Part shown: positions 22,531 to 29,999 of the stretch, one piece after another
Layout: each line of letters begins with the position of its first letter
Position numbering within the stretch: the first letter of the stretch is position 1
Assembly (NCBI RefSeq): GCF_025060375.1
Contig: NZ_JANXCG010000028.1
Location: 1-37,189 of the forward strand
DNA: 37,189 nt
Direction of reading: 5' to 3'
Source of the DNA: Meiothermus sp.
GTDB lineage: Bacteria; Deinococcota; Deinococci; Deinococcales; Thermaceae
Translations under genes and position numbers: made by a program
Notes under the pieces: generated by a model
The model's input: the letters and a program-made list of their open reading frames with translations, nothing else
Told to the model about the DNA's origin: nothing
The model's database searches: none

Positions 22531-23499
22531 ATGCCCGGCAGATACGGAGTTCCCACCGACCCCGACTACCAGGAGCGCCTGGCCGAGTTTGAAGCCCGCA
22601 TCCGACGGGGTGAGAAGATAGAGCCTGGCGACTGGATGCCCGAGGAGTACCGCCGCCAGCTCATCCGGATGATCTCCCAGCACGCCCACTCCGAAGTGGT
22701 GGGTATGCTCCCCGAAGGAGCCTGGATTACCCGTGCTCCCAGCCTCAAGCGCAAGCTCATCCTCATCGCCAAAGTGCAGGATGAGGCCGGGCATGGTCAG
22801 TACCTCTACCACGCCGCTGAAACGCTGGGCGTACGCCGCGAGGAGATGCTGGAGGCGCTGCTTTCGGGCAGGGCCAAGTACTCCTCCATATTCAACTACC
22901 CCACCCTCACCTGGGCCGACATCGGCACCATCGGCTGGCTGGTGGACGGAGCGGCCATCAAAAATCAGACCATGCTGGCCCAGTGCTCCTACGGACCCTA
23001 CAGCCGCGCGATGGTGCGGATCTGCGCTGAGGAGACCTTCCACCACAAGCAGGGCAAGGAGATGGTGCTGCTCTACGCCCACGGCACCCCCAAGCAGCGG
23101 GCCATGGCCCAAGACGCCATCAACCGCTGGTGGTGGCCGGCCCTGATGATGCTGGGACCCCACGATAAAGACAGCCCCAACACCGAGGTGCTGGTCCGCT
23201 GGGGCATCAAAACCAAAACCAACGACCAAGTACGCCAGGAGTTCATCAACGAGCACGCCCCGGAAATCCTGGCCGCGGGCCTGAGCATTCCCGACCCCGA
23301 GCTGCGCTACGACGAAAAGAGCGGGAACTGGCTGCACGGCCCCATCAACTGGGAAGAGTTCTGGCAGGTGGTGGGCGGCAACGGCCCCATGAACAAAGAG
23401 CGGCTGGAGGCCCGCCGCCGCGCCCACGCCGAGGGGGCCTGGGTGCGGGAGGCGCTCCAAGCCTATGCGGCAAGACAGCAAAGAGCCGTAGCGGTGTAG
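22531..23499 (+). CDS. paaA: Phenylacetyl-CoA 1,2-epoxidase subunit A (catalytic)
   Basis: The 322-aa product is a ferritin-like di-iron monooxygenase subunit close to the E. coli PaaA length. Iron ligands can be placed in [13 protein letters not shown] (ExxH) and in [14 protein letters not shown] (second E and ExxH). PaaA with PaaC forms the core that converts phenylacetyl-CoA to its ring-1,2-epoxide in aerobic phenylacetate breakdown. AGGAGG at 22521-22526 precedes ATG 22531. It is the first gene of the operon, directly under a TTGAAC/TAAATT promoter and a PaaR-type operator. paaB starts 10 bp downstream. Confidence 0.97.
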   Translation: MPGRYGVPTDPDYQERLAEFEARIRRGEKIEPGDWMPEEYRRQLIRMISQHAHSEVVGMLPEGAWITRAPSLKRKLILIAKVQDEAGHGQYLYHAAETLGVRREEMLEALLSGRAKYSSIFNYPTLTWADIGTIGWLVDGAAIKNQTMLAQCSYGPYSRAMVRICAEETFHHKQGKEMVLLYAHGTPKQRAMAQDAINRWWWPALMMLGPHDKDSPNTEVLVRWGIKTKTNDQVRQEFINEHAPEILAAGLSIPDPELRYDEKSGNWLHGPINWEEFWQVVGGNGPMNKERLEARRRAHAEGAWVREALQAYAARQQRAVAV

Positions 23500-23509
23500 G
23501 AGGGCCCGG

Positions 23510-24091
23510 ATGGACACCCAATGGCCCCGTTGGGAGGTCTTCAAGCAAGATGCCCCAGGAAAGCCCCACCAGGCGGTGGGCTCAGTGCACGCTGCCGACC
23601 CCGAGCACGCCCTTCTGACCGCCCGGAATGTCTTTGCCCGGCGGCCCCAGGCGGTAAGCCTGTGGGTGGTGCGGGCGGAGGAGGTCTTTTCCTGGACCAA
23701 GGAGGAAATAGCCCAGGACCCAGCGCTGCAGGGTGGGGCCACGCCAGCTCGAGGCCTCCGGCCAACCAGCTACCTGGTCTTTCGCAAAACCAGCCACAAG
23801 CGCTCCATGACCTTTGTGGACCACGTGGGGGAGGTACAGGCCTGCTCACCTCAGGAGGCTCTTAGGGAGGCCCTGGCCCGCTTTAGGGATGCGGAAGGGC
23901 TGGCCTGGTGGGTGGTAGCCGCTGAAAAGGTGCACAGAAGCGACCCCAGCCAAGAAACTGTGGAGAGCTGGTTCGCCCCGGCCAAGGAGAAAACCTACAA
24001 ACAGCAACAATACTACACCACGGTGAGCGCGAGCCGGCCCAAGCGGAGGGGGGAGGATGAAGCCTTTGGTGAAGGATGCGCTCATTGCTAA
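23510..24091 (+). CDS. paaB: Phenylacetyl-CoA epoxidase subunit B, tandem-duplicated form
   Basis: The 193-aa product is about twice the length of the roughly 95-aa E. coli PaaB and contains two PaaB-like units. Unit 1 spans residues 8-62 (WEVFKQ...[14 protein letters not shown]...[10 protein letters not shown]) and unit 2 residues 88-142 (YLVFRK...[14 protein letters not shown]...[10 protein letters not shown]). PaaB is non-catalytic and bridges PaaAC heterodimers. AGGAGGG at 23499-23505 precedes ATG 23510. The C-terminal tail is basic and ends GEGCAHC; its last 35 nt overlap the start of paaC in another frame, so the tail is fixed by a double-coding constraint. Function as PaaB is well supported by operon position; the duplication is read directly from the sequence. 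Confidence 0.93.
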   Translation: MDTQWPRWEVFKQDAPGKPHQAVGSVHAADPEHALLTARNVFARRPQAVSLWVVRAEEVFSWTKEEIAQDPALQGGATPARGLRPTSYLVFRKTSHKRSMTFVDHVGEVQACSPQEALREALARFRDAEGLAWWVVAAEKVHRSDPSQETVESWFAPAKEKTYKQQQYYTTVSASRPKRRGEDEAFGEGCAHC

Positions 24092-24815
24092 GCTGACCAC
24101 CCTGGCCGACGACGAGGTAATCCTGGCACACCGCAACAGCGAGTGGGTGGGGCACGGGCCCATCCTGGAAGAGGACATCGCCCTGGCCAACATCACCCAG
24201 GATGAGCTGGGCCACGCCATACTCTGGTACGGCCTGCGAAAAGAGCTGGACGGCAGCGACCCTGACCGGCTGGCCTTCTTCCGCGATGCTTACGAGTACC
24301 GCTGCTGCGAGCTGGTGGAGCTACCCAAGGGCGACTGGGCCTTCACCATGCTCAGGCAGTACCTCTTTGACCTGTACGAGTCGCTTTGGCTCGAGGCTGC
24401 CCAACAAAGCACCTACCCGCCCCTGGCCGGGGCCGCCCAGAAAATCATCCGTGAGGAGCGTTTTCACCTTCAGCACACCCGGGCCTGGGTGGAGCGGCTG
24501 GGCCTGGGGACCGAGGAGTCCAACCGACGGCTACAGCAGGCCCTAGACTTCCAGTGGGGCTACGCCCAGCAGCTTTTTGTGCCCATCCCTGGCGAAGAGC
24601 TCCTGGTGGCCGAGGGCATCGTGCCCGACCTAGTGCCCCTCAAGGCACGGTGGCTCGAGCAGGCCAGCCGCCACCTGCAAAACGCCGGCCTCAAACTGCC
24701 CATCAATCCGGGATACCAGCCTACCTCGCGGGAGCAGCACACCGAACACCTGTGGAGCCTCCTGGCCGAGATGCAGTCCACTGCCCGTTGGGACCCAGAG
24801 GCCAAGGTCTGGTGA
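24057..24815 (+). CDS. paaC: Phenylacetyl-CoA epoxidase subunit C (structural)
   Basis: The 252-aa product is a ferritin-like four-helix protein matching PaaC in length, with the segments [15 protein letters not shown] and [16 protein letters not shown]. PaaC pairs with PaaA as its non-catalytic partner and helps bind substrate. ATG 24057 follows GGAGGGGGGAGG and lies 35 nt inside paaB, which indicates tight translational coupling. Both ExxH-like motifs are still visible, so from sequence alone I cannot say whether metal binding is lost as in the E. coli subunit. Confidence 0.95.
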   Translation: MKPLVKDALIAKLTTLADDEVILAHRNSEWVGHGPILEEDIALANITQDELGHAILWYGLRKELDGSDPDRLAFFRDAYEYRCCELVELPKGDWAFTMLRQYLFDLYESLWLEAAQQSTYPPLAGAAQKIIREERFHLQHTRAWVERLGLGTEESNRRLQQALDFQWGYAQQLFVPIPGEELLVAEGIVPDLVPLKARWLEQASRHLQNAGLKLPINPGYQPTSREQHTEHLWSLLAEMQSTARWDPEAKVW

Positions 24816-24816
24816 T

Positions 24817-25311
24817 ATGACCGCCCTACCCACCGCCGAGCAAGTTTGGGAAGCCCTAGCCCGGATTCCTGACCCTGAGATTCCGGTGGTAAGCGTGGTG
24901 GAGATGGGCATCGTGCGGGATGTCCAGGTGGAAGGCCCCAAAGCCACCATCACCATGACCCCCACCTTCTCGGGCTGCCCCGCCTTGCACCTGATCCGGG
25001 AGCAACTGGAGAAAACCGCCCGGTCGCTGGGCTTCGCCGATGTGGAGGTAAAAACCGTGCTCTCGCCGCCCTGGAGCACCGACTGGATTACCCCTGAGGC
25101 CAAGGAACGCCTGCGCCAGTACGGGATTGCGCCGCCCAAACCTGCCCACGAGGGAAGCGGGCTTATACAGATTGAGACCAACCCCACCCCCTGCCCCCGC
25201 TGCGGCTCCCTCGACACCCGGCTCACGAACGCCTTCGGCCCCACACTCTGCAAGGCCCTCTACGTCTGCCACAGTTGTAAAGAGCCCTTTGAAAGCTTTA
25301 AGTCGGTCTAA
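24817..25311 (+). CDS. paaD: PaaD, iron-sulfur/assembly factor of the epoxidase
   Basis: The 164-aa product has an N-terminal MIP18/DUF59 domain (about residues 5-95) with [15 protein letters not shown] and the conserved Cys in [13 protein letters not shown]. It also has a C-terminal zinc ribbon (about 126-160) with CPRC and CHSC pairs. PaaD is needed for a working epoxidase, probably in Fe-S or di-iron maturation. ATG 24817 comes 1 nt after the paaC stop. The operon then ends: no paaE reductase follows in the window, and the next gene is an unrelated lipoprotein with its own ribosome-binding site. Confidence 0.95.
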   Translation: MTALPTAEQVWEALARIPDPEIPVVSVVEMGIVRDVQVEGPKATITMTPTFSGCPALHLIREQLEKTARSLGFADVEVKTVLSPPWSTDWITPEAKERLRQYGIAPPKPAHEGSGLIQIETNPTPCPRCGSLDTRLTNAFGPTLCKALYVCHSCKEPFESFKSV

Positions 25312-25347
25312 GGTGCAAATCTCACCGCCCTGGCCACTCCCCTACCC

Positions 25348-25353
25348 TATAGT
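25348..25353 (+). promoter_or_regulatory. Possible -10 box of the lipoprotein gene
   Basis: TATAGT lies 31 nt before ATG 25385, but no matching -35 hexamer is visible. It would make the lipoprotein gene independent of the paa operon. Confidence 0.35.
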
Positions 25354-25384
25354 GGAGCTGTGGCCTCGCAGCAGGAGGTGAGGT

Positions 25385-25975
25385 ATGGGCAAGAGAGGAT
25401 TGTGGTTCGGCCTAAGCGTGCTGGTTTTGGCGGGGTGCGGGCTCATCAGCAGCCCCCCCATCAACAACCCCTTCGGGCTGGAGGGGAAGCAAACCAGTGT
25501 GACCTTGGCTGCAAGCAGCCAGGCCACGGGCAGCCTGAACCTGAACGCCACCTTCAACGACCAGAGCCTGAACCTGCCCGCCACCCCCAGCGGCTTCAAC
25601 TACACCCTGGCCATCTCGAACGTCTCCTTTAGCGGGAGCGGCTGCCCAGCCAGCCTGCCCGCCAGCGTGAACGTGACCATGAGCGTCAACCTGACGGTCT
25701 CGGACAGCCCCTCCACTGGCCCCCGTCAGGCCCAGGCCAGCGCCCAGAACGTGAGCTTCACCCTCACCCAGTCGGGCAGCGGCTACACCGTGGGCAACAT
25801 CACCGGCGGCACCCTGAGCTTTTCTAACCTGGGGACCCTTCTGGACATCCTGCAAAACGGCGGCCCAAACACCGCCAGCCTCTCCGGTACGATCAACACC
25901 AGCAGCAACCCCGACCTGGCGGGCTGCACCATGACCATCACCTGGGGTGGTGGGCAGGGCGTGCTCAGGTTCTAG
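25385..25975 (+). CDS. Small secreted lipoprotein, Ser/Thr/Asn-rich, function unknown
   Basis: The 196-aa product begins with a lipoprotein signal peptide (LSVLVLAGC, lipid-modified Cys at residue 18). After this comes a low-charge, Ser/Thr/Asn/Gly-rich sequence that looks like beta-sandwich strands. Two further Cys (in SGCPAS and LAGCTM) could form a disulfide. I recognise no named domain. A Shine-Dalgarno AGGAGG stands before ATG 25385. A strong terminator follows the stop, so it is transcribed alone or as the last unit after paaD. The protein is probably anchored on the outer face of a membrane. Proximity to paa does not by itself imply a role in phenylacetate metabolism. Confidence 0.82.
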   Translation: MGKRGLWFGLSVLVLAGCGLISSPPINNPFGLEGKQTSVTLAASSQATGSLNLNATFNDQSLNLPATPSGFNYTLAISNVSFSGSGCPASLPASVNVTMSVNLTVSDSPSTGPRQAQASAQNVSFTLTQSGSGYTVGNITGGTLSFSNLGTLLDILQNGGPNTASLSGTINTSSNPDLAGCTMTITWGGGQGVLRF

Positions 25976-25993
25976 GGGGTCGTCCAGCCAGAG

Positions 25994-26017
25994 CCCACCC
26001 CTTGCGGGGTGGGTTTT
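25994..26017 (+). terminator. Strong intrinsic terminator, between convergent genes
   Basis: CCCACCCC (25994-26001) and GGGGTGGG (26006-26013) form a perfect 8-bp stem with loop TTGC and a TTTT tail. It ends at the stop codon of the facing minus-strand gene. Confidence 0.88.
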
Positions 26018-27279
26018 CAACGCTGGGGTAGCTCGAAATAGCGCCGCACCACCTCGCGCACCTCGGGGGGCAGGGGTTCGGACTCGAGGTACTTTTCGGC
26101 CTGACGCTGCACGTTCTCTGGGGGCTGCCCGGCCCGCCAAGGGCTGGGCAGGGGCATCGGCCTGCCCTGCTGGCCCTCACCCCGGCTGAGCGGAGCCTCC
26201 CCCGCTGGGCGCTGCGGGTTGGCTGGGGGGCGCTGGGTGGGGCGGGCCTGCGTCCCCACTCCGGGGTTGCCCTGCTCACCGCCCCCCGGTTGCCCCCGGC
26301 CTTGGACCCTCTGCCCGTCTGCCGGGGAGGCCCGGCCGGGTTGCGGCTGGGCCTGCTCGGGCCGCCCGGGCCCCAGTTGGGATGGCTCCGCCTGAGGGGG
26401 TTGTGGGGGCGGTCCCGATGGGTTGGGCTCCGCACCCGAAGGAGCCAGCACAGGCTGCCCCTGCGGCGTCTGTCCGGGGGATGAGCGGCCCGTCTGAGGG
26501 GGTTGCGGTTGACCGGATGGTGGGGGTTGTGCCTGCCCGGGTACGTCCTGAGCAGGCTGGCCGGTCTGCGGTTGCCCGGACGCGGTGGGTTGGGGCTGGC
26601 CCTCCGGGTTTCCTGGCTGGGCTGCGCTCCGGTTCTCCTGGCTGGATGCCGGCGGCTGGAGGCCCTGACCTGGCTGGTCGGGCTGGGTCGTCCCGTCGGC
26701 GGCCTCCTGGGGTGCCTCCTGCTCCGTTGTCCCGCCCGCAGACCCCTCCGCTTCCCCGCTGGGGGGCTCCAGGGAGCCAGGAGCGGCCGTCCCCGGGCTT
26801 TGCGGCGGGGCCTGCACGGAGGGGGGTTGCCCAGCCTGCGGGCCGGTGGCCCCCTCCTCCTGGGTTGAGGCAGGCTCGGAAGGGGCGGGAGCTGCCGAAG
26901 AGGCCGCTGAAGGCAAACCCAGGGGGGGCAGGAACCACACCAGGCCCACCAAGGCCAGGTAGAGGCCAGCGGCGATCCAAGGGAAAGCAGGAGGTCGGGC
27001 CCCCCGCAGGCTGGCCTCTGCTTCAGCCCGCAGTTGGTCCCGCCAGGGGTGGTGGGCAGGGGCTTCCAGGGCGCTGCGGTAGGCCAGGCCGTAGCGGCGG
27101 TCCAGGTCGGCCAGGGCTCGAGGCTCTTCCCAGCGGGTGGGGTACAGAAGGCCCAGGGCAGAGACCAGCGCCCAGGCCGGGTGCACCAGCACGGCCAACG
27201 GGAGCAGCAAAAGCGCCAGCCCCAGCGCTATTGCGAGGCGGACCCGCCAGGCCCTACGGGCAGCCCAGACGCGGTGCAT
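26017..27279 (-). CDS. Membrane protein with long Pro/Gln/Gly-rich region, function unknown
   Basis: The 420-aa product has an N-terminal membrane hairpin (about residues 14-46, LAIALGLALLLLPLAVLVHP and following), a soluble stretch, a third span (about 99-121, WIAAGLYLALVGLVWFLPPL) and then some 250 residues made mostly of Pro, Gln, Gly, Ser and Ala (about 125-375). It ends in an amphipathic, charged C-terminus (QRQAEKYLESEPLPPEVREVVRRYFELP) that resembles the short end motif of membrane proteins in MoxR/DUF58-type clusters; that similarity is recall, not proof, and no such genes are adjacent. The start ATG 27279 lies 6 nt after a TAGGCT box and has no Shine-Dalgarno. The frame is intact despite low complexity, which supports a real gene. 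Confidence 0.75.
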   Translation of the reverse strand: MHRVWAARRAWRVRLAIALGLALLLLPLAVLVHPAWALVSALGLLYPTRWEEPRALADLDRRYGLAYRSALEAPAHHPWRDQLRAEAEASLRGARPPAFPWIAAGLYLALVGLVWFLPPLGLPSAASSAAPAPSEPASTQEEGATGPQAGQPPSVQAPPQSPGTAAPGSLEPPSGEAEGSAGGTTEQEAPQEAADGTTQPDQPGQGLQPPASSQENRSAAQPGNPEGQPQPTASGQPQTGQPAQDVPGQAQPPPSGQPQPPQTGRSSPGQTPQGQPVLAPSGAEPNPSGPPPQPPQAEPSQLGPGRPEQAQPQPGRASPADGQRVQGRGQPGGGEQGNPGVGTQARPTQRPPANPQRPAGEAPLSRGEGQQGRPMPLPSPWRAGQPPENVQRQAEKYLESEPLPPEVREVVRRYFELPQR

Positions 27280-27285
27280 ACCCCA

Positions 27286-27291
27286 AGCCTA
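27286..27291 (-). promoter_or_regulatory. Possible leaderless -10 box of the Pro/Gln-rich membrane protein gene
   Basis: TAGGCT on the minus strand is 6 nt upstream of ATG 27279. The hexamer is a weaker match than the others and no -35 is seen, but the spacing follows the same rule. Confidence 0.35.
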
Positions 27292-27333
27292 TGCCCAAAC
27301 CCAAGGGGCCGGCCAGGACCCAGACCACCATGG

Positions 27334-28206
27334 CTAGCTGATCTTGTTGCCCCTCTCGTCGTAGCGGTAGAAGCCCCGGCCGCTCTTGCGGCCCAGAAGC
27401 CCGGCCTCCACCATCTTGCGCAGGAGGGGTGAGGGCCGGTACTTGTCGTCCCCCAGGCCCCGGTGGAGGACCTCCATGATGGCCAAGCAGGTATCCAGAC
27501 CGATGAAATCGGCCAGGGTCAGAGGGCCCATGGGGTGGTTCATCCCCAGGCGCATCACCTGGTCAATGGCCTCTGGGGTGGCCACCCCCTCCATCACGCA
27601 CTGGATGGCCTCGTTGATCATGGGCAGGAGGATGCGGTTGGAGACAAAGCCAGGGTAGTCGTTGACCTCCACCGGGGTCTTGCCCATGCGGCGGGCCACC
27701 CCCAGCACCGCCTGGGTGGTCTCGTCGCTGGTCAGGTGGCCGCGGATGACCTCGACCAGCTCCATCAGGGGCACCGGGTTCATGAAGTGCATACCTATGA
27801 AGCGCTCCGGCCTGCGGGTGACGGCCGCCAGGCGGGTAATGGGAATGGAAGAGGTATTGGAGGCCAGGATGGCCCCGGGCTTTACCAGGCCGTCCAGTTC
27901 GCGGAAAAGCTCCAGCTTGGTGGGCTCGTGCTCCACAATGGCCTCCACCACCAGGTCGCAGTCCTTCAGGTCAGCGAGGCGCAAGGTGGTTTGGATGCGG
28001 CCCAGCGCCACCTCGTGGGCCCCTGGGTCAATCCGGCCCTTCTCCAGAAGCTTACCCAAGGAACGCCGGATATTCTCTAGGGCACGCTCGAGGTAGCCCT
28101 CCTCGAGGTCGCGCAACACCACCTGGTAGCCCGCCTGGGCCGCCACCTGGGCAATCCCCGAGCCCATCTGCCCGGCGCCAACCACGCCAATTTTGGCAAT
28201 TTCCAT
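27334..28206 (-). CDS. 3-hydroxyacyl-CoA (3-hydroxybutyryl-CoA) dehydrogenase
   Basis: The 290-aa product is a stand-alone 3HCDH. It has the NAD-binding motif [20 protein letters not shown] at the N-terminus, the catalytic-site region [18 protein letters not shown] with its His, [12 protein letters not shown], and the C-terminal dimer domain with [18 protein letters not shown]. It oxidises (3S)-hydroxyacyl-CoA with NAD+. Likely roles are 3-hydroxybutyryl-CoA dehydrogenase (hbd) or the PaaH step of phenylacetate breakdown, given paaABCD 2 kb away; sequence alone does not separate these. ATG 28206 lies 6 nt after TAAAAT, so the gene is likely leaderless. Confidence 0.93.
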   Translation of the reverse strand: MEIAKIGVVGAGQMGSGIAQVAAQAGYQVVLRDLEEGYLERALENIRRSLGKLLEKGRIDPGAHEVALGRIQTTLRLADLKDCDLVVEAIVEHEPTKLELFRELDGLVKPGAILASNTSSIPITRLAAVTRRPERFIGMHFMNPVPLMELVEVIRGHLTSDETTQAVLGVARRMGKTPVEVNDYPGFVSNRILLPMINEAIQCVMEGVATPEAIDQVMRLGMNHPMGPLTLADFIGLDTCLAIMEVLHRGLGDDKYRPSPLLRKMVEAGLLGRKSGRGFYRYDERGNKIS

Positions 28207-28212
28207 GGCCGT

Positions 28213-28218
28213 ATTTTA
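28213..28218 (-). promoter_or_regulatory. -10 box of the hydroxyacyl-CoA dehydrogenase gene, leaderless configuration
   Basis: TAAAAT on the minus strand lies 6 nt before ATG 28206. No strong -35 and no Shine-Dalgarno are visible. Confidence 0.5.
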
Positions 28219-28237
28219 CCGTCCACCCCTCAGGGAA

Positions 28238-28261
28238 GCCCGCCCGGCCCCCAGCGCGGGC
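28238..28261 (-). terminator. Possible terminator hairpin after the 5'-nucleotidase gene
   Basis: GCCCGC and GCGGGC arms (28238-28243, 28256-28261) enclose a 12-nt loop between the 5'-nucleotidase stop and the next promoter. It lacks a T-run, so a terminator role is uncertain. Confidence 0.25.
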
Positions 28262-28271
28262 ACCGAATCAG

Positions 28272-29933
28272 CTATACCAACGCTCGAGCAGGGGACTCCA
28301 CGTAGAAGGGTCCGTCCCAACGCCGGCTACGAGGTTCGTTGAGGATGGTGATGCGGCCTCCTGCCACGCTTTCCACCGTGCCCAAGCTGCGCAGGTACTC
28401 CATGAAGCTCTCCGCATCGCTGAACCCGGTGTCGGTGCGGAAGCCCTTAGCGTCGCGCAGGCTGGTGAAGCCGTCGCCGCCCCCGGCGATGAAGCTGTTG
28501 ACCACCGTGCGGTAGGTGGCGTTGGGGTCAATGGGCTGGAAGCCCCCCTGAGCGGCCACCTCCACCCGGGTTACCCGCTGCCCGGCAGGGCGGGAGAGGT
28601 CGAAGGTGTAGCGCAACCCGGCCACCCCGGAGAGGAAACGTCCCGCCGTCTGCTCCCACTGGGAGACGCTGTTCTCCAAGGCAGCGATGATCTCGCTTCC
28701 CCTCAGGTCAAGCACCACCAGGGTATTGCCGAAGGGCAGCACCTCGTAGACCTTACCCACCGTGATGGGGCCCGCCGGGATGCTGGCCCGCACCCCCCCG
28801 CCGTTTTGCAGGGCGATCACGGTGCCGGCGCCGCGGGTCTTCCAGAGCATGCCGTCGGCGATGAGGGAGGCCAGGTTGGTCTCCCGGCGCCGCACGTTGG
28901 CCCGCTCGCCATCTAGGGCAATTCGGGTCTGGGCCACCACCTGGGCGTTGAGGGCCGCGATGGGCAGGGCGTAAACCTTGACCGCATCGGCGGTGAAGAC
29001 GTCCTCGCGCAAGGGCGGGGTTACCAGGATGGGCTGGCCCTGGTAGCTGGTCAGCAACCCCTTCTCGTCAAAGGTCAGGCGCAGAACCCCCACCACCTTG
29101 CCCCACTCCCAGGCCTGCACCACCAGCACATCCCGGCCCTCCGGGTTCTTGACCACCGTGGGGTAGGGCCCAGCGGGCTGCAGCTCGCGGTGGGGGAACT
29201 GGCCCAGAAGCGTGTGGGAGTGCCCCCCCACGATCACCTGGCAACCCACGATGCGGCGGGCCAGCTCGAGGTCGGCCAGGTAGCCCAGGTGGGATAGGAT
29301 GACGATCTTGTTCACACCTCGAGCCAGAAGCTCGTTGATGGCGTTTTGGGCTGCAGGAACCGGGTCAGTAAAGCGCACCGTAGGGCCGGGGTTGGAGATG
29401 ATAGCGGTATCGGGGGTGGTGAGGCCAATCACCCCTACCCGCTCACCCCCCACAAAGAGCACCACGTAGGGCTTCACCTTGGCCAGCCTGGGCTCGCGGG
29501 AGACATCGGTGTTGGCCGAGACCACCGCGAAGCGGGCCTCGCTCAAAAAGCGGGCCAACCCCTCAGGGCCCAGGTTGAACTCGTGGTTCCCAAGGGCCAT
29601 CACCCGGATGCCCTCGCGGTGCATGAAGTACCGGTCGGCCAGCCCCTGGTACTGGTTGAAGTAAAGGGTGCCTTGGAAGACATCCCCCGCGTGCAGGAAC
29701 ACCGGGTTGCGCTCGGTGGCCCGCAGGCGGTCAAAAAGGGCCACCCGCCGAGCTACCCCACCCATGGGGGTAGCCTGACCGCTCAGGGTTACGCTCACCG
29801 GTTCGATGCGGGCGTGGGTGTCATTGACGTGAACGATGGTCATGGAAAAGCTGCCCCCGGACTGGGCCTTCCCCAAACCCGACAGAGCTGCTCCCCCCAG
29901 CAAGCCGGCTTTAAGCACATCTCTTCGGCGCAT
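28272..29933 (-). CDS. Tat-exported bifunctional 5'-nucleotidase/metallophosphoesterase
   Basis: The 553-aa product starts with a twin-arginine signal (MRRRDVLKAGLLGGAALSGL). Next comes a calcineurin-like metallophosphatase domain with metal ligands in HVNDTHARIE, FLHAGDVFQGT, ALGNHEFN, ILSHLGY and IVGGHSHTLL. The C-terminal 5'-nucleotidase domain (about 320-520) contains GGVRAS and FIAGGGDGFTS. Enzymes of this family hydrolyse nucleotides and related phosphoesters outside the cytoplasm; SoxB-like relatives exist, but no sox genes are present. The start is ATG 29933 after GGAGGA; the reading frame extends five codons upstream to TTG 29948. Tat export suggests metal loading in the cytoplasm. 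It is independent of the dehydrogenase downstream, which has its own promoter. Confidence 0.92.
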   Translation of the reverse strand: MRRRDVLKAGLLGGAALSGLGKAQSGGSFSMTIVHVNDTHARIEPVSVTLSGQATPMGGVARRVALFDRLRATERNPVFLHAGDVFQGTLYFNQYQGLADRYFMHREGIRVMALGNHEFNLGPEGLARFLSEARFAVVSANTDVSREPRLAKVKPYVVLFVGGERVGVIGLTTPDTAIISNPGPTVRFTDPVPAAQNAINELLARGVNKIVILSHLGYLADLELARRIVGCQVIVGGHSHTLLGQFPHRELQPAGPYPTVVKNPEGRDVLVVQAWEWGKVVGVLRLTFDEKGLLTSYQGQPILVTPPLREDVFTADAVKVYALPIAALNAQVVAQTRIALDGERANVRRRETNLASLIADGMLWKTRGAGTVIALQNGGGVRASIPAGPITVGKVYEVLPFGNTLVVLDLRGSEIIAALENSVSQWEQTAGRFLSGVAGLRYTFDLSRPAGQRVTRVEVAAQGGFQPIDPNATYRTVVNSFIAGGGDGFTSLRDAKGFRTDTGFSDAESFMEYLRSLGTVESVAGGRITILNEPRSRRWDGPFYVESPARALV

Positions 29934-29958
29934 CTCAACCTCCTCCAACTTCGCTCAC

Positions 29959-29989
29959 ATTCTATTGCCTGCCGTCAAGGGTGTATCAA
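29959..29989 (-). promoter_or_regulatory. Possible promoter of the 5'-nucleotidase gene
   Basis: On the minus strand TTGATA (29989-29984) and TAGAAT (29964-29959) are separated by 19 bp, slightly long. The expected transcript would include the GGAGGA ribosome-binding site before ATG 29933. Confidence 0.45.
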
Positions 29990-29999
29990 GTCAGGAAAG

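Noticed and set aside
22519-23742. 407-aa minus-strand frame over paaA and the start of paaB
   Set aside because: It mirrors the strongly supported paaA coding sequence and crosses the paa promoter region; no family features.
26382-27341. 319-aa plus-strand frame opposite the Pro/Gln-rich membrane protein
   Set aside because: Low-complexity complement (Gly/Pro/Arg) with no hydrophobic start. The minus frame has membrane spans, a structured end and a promoter-like box, so it is the better choice; the low complexity leaves some doubt.
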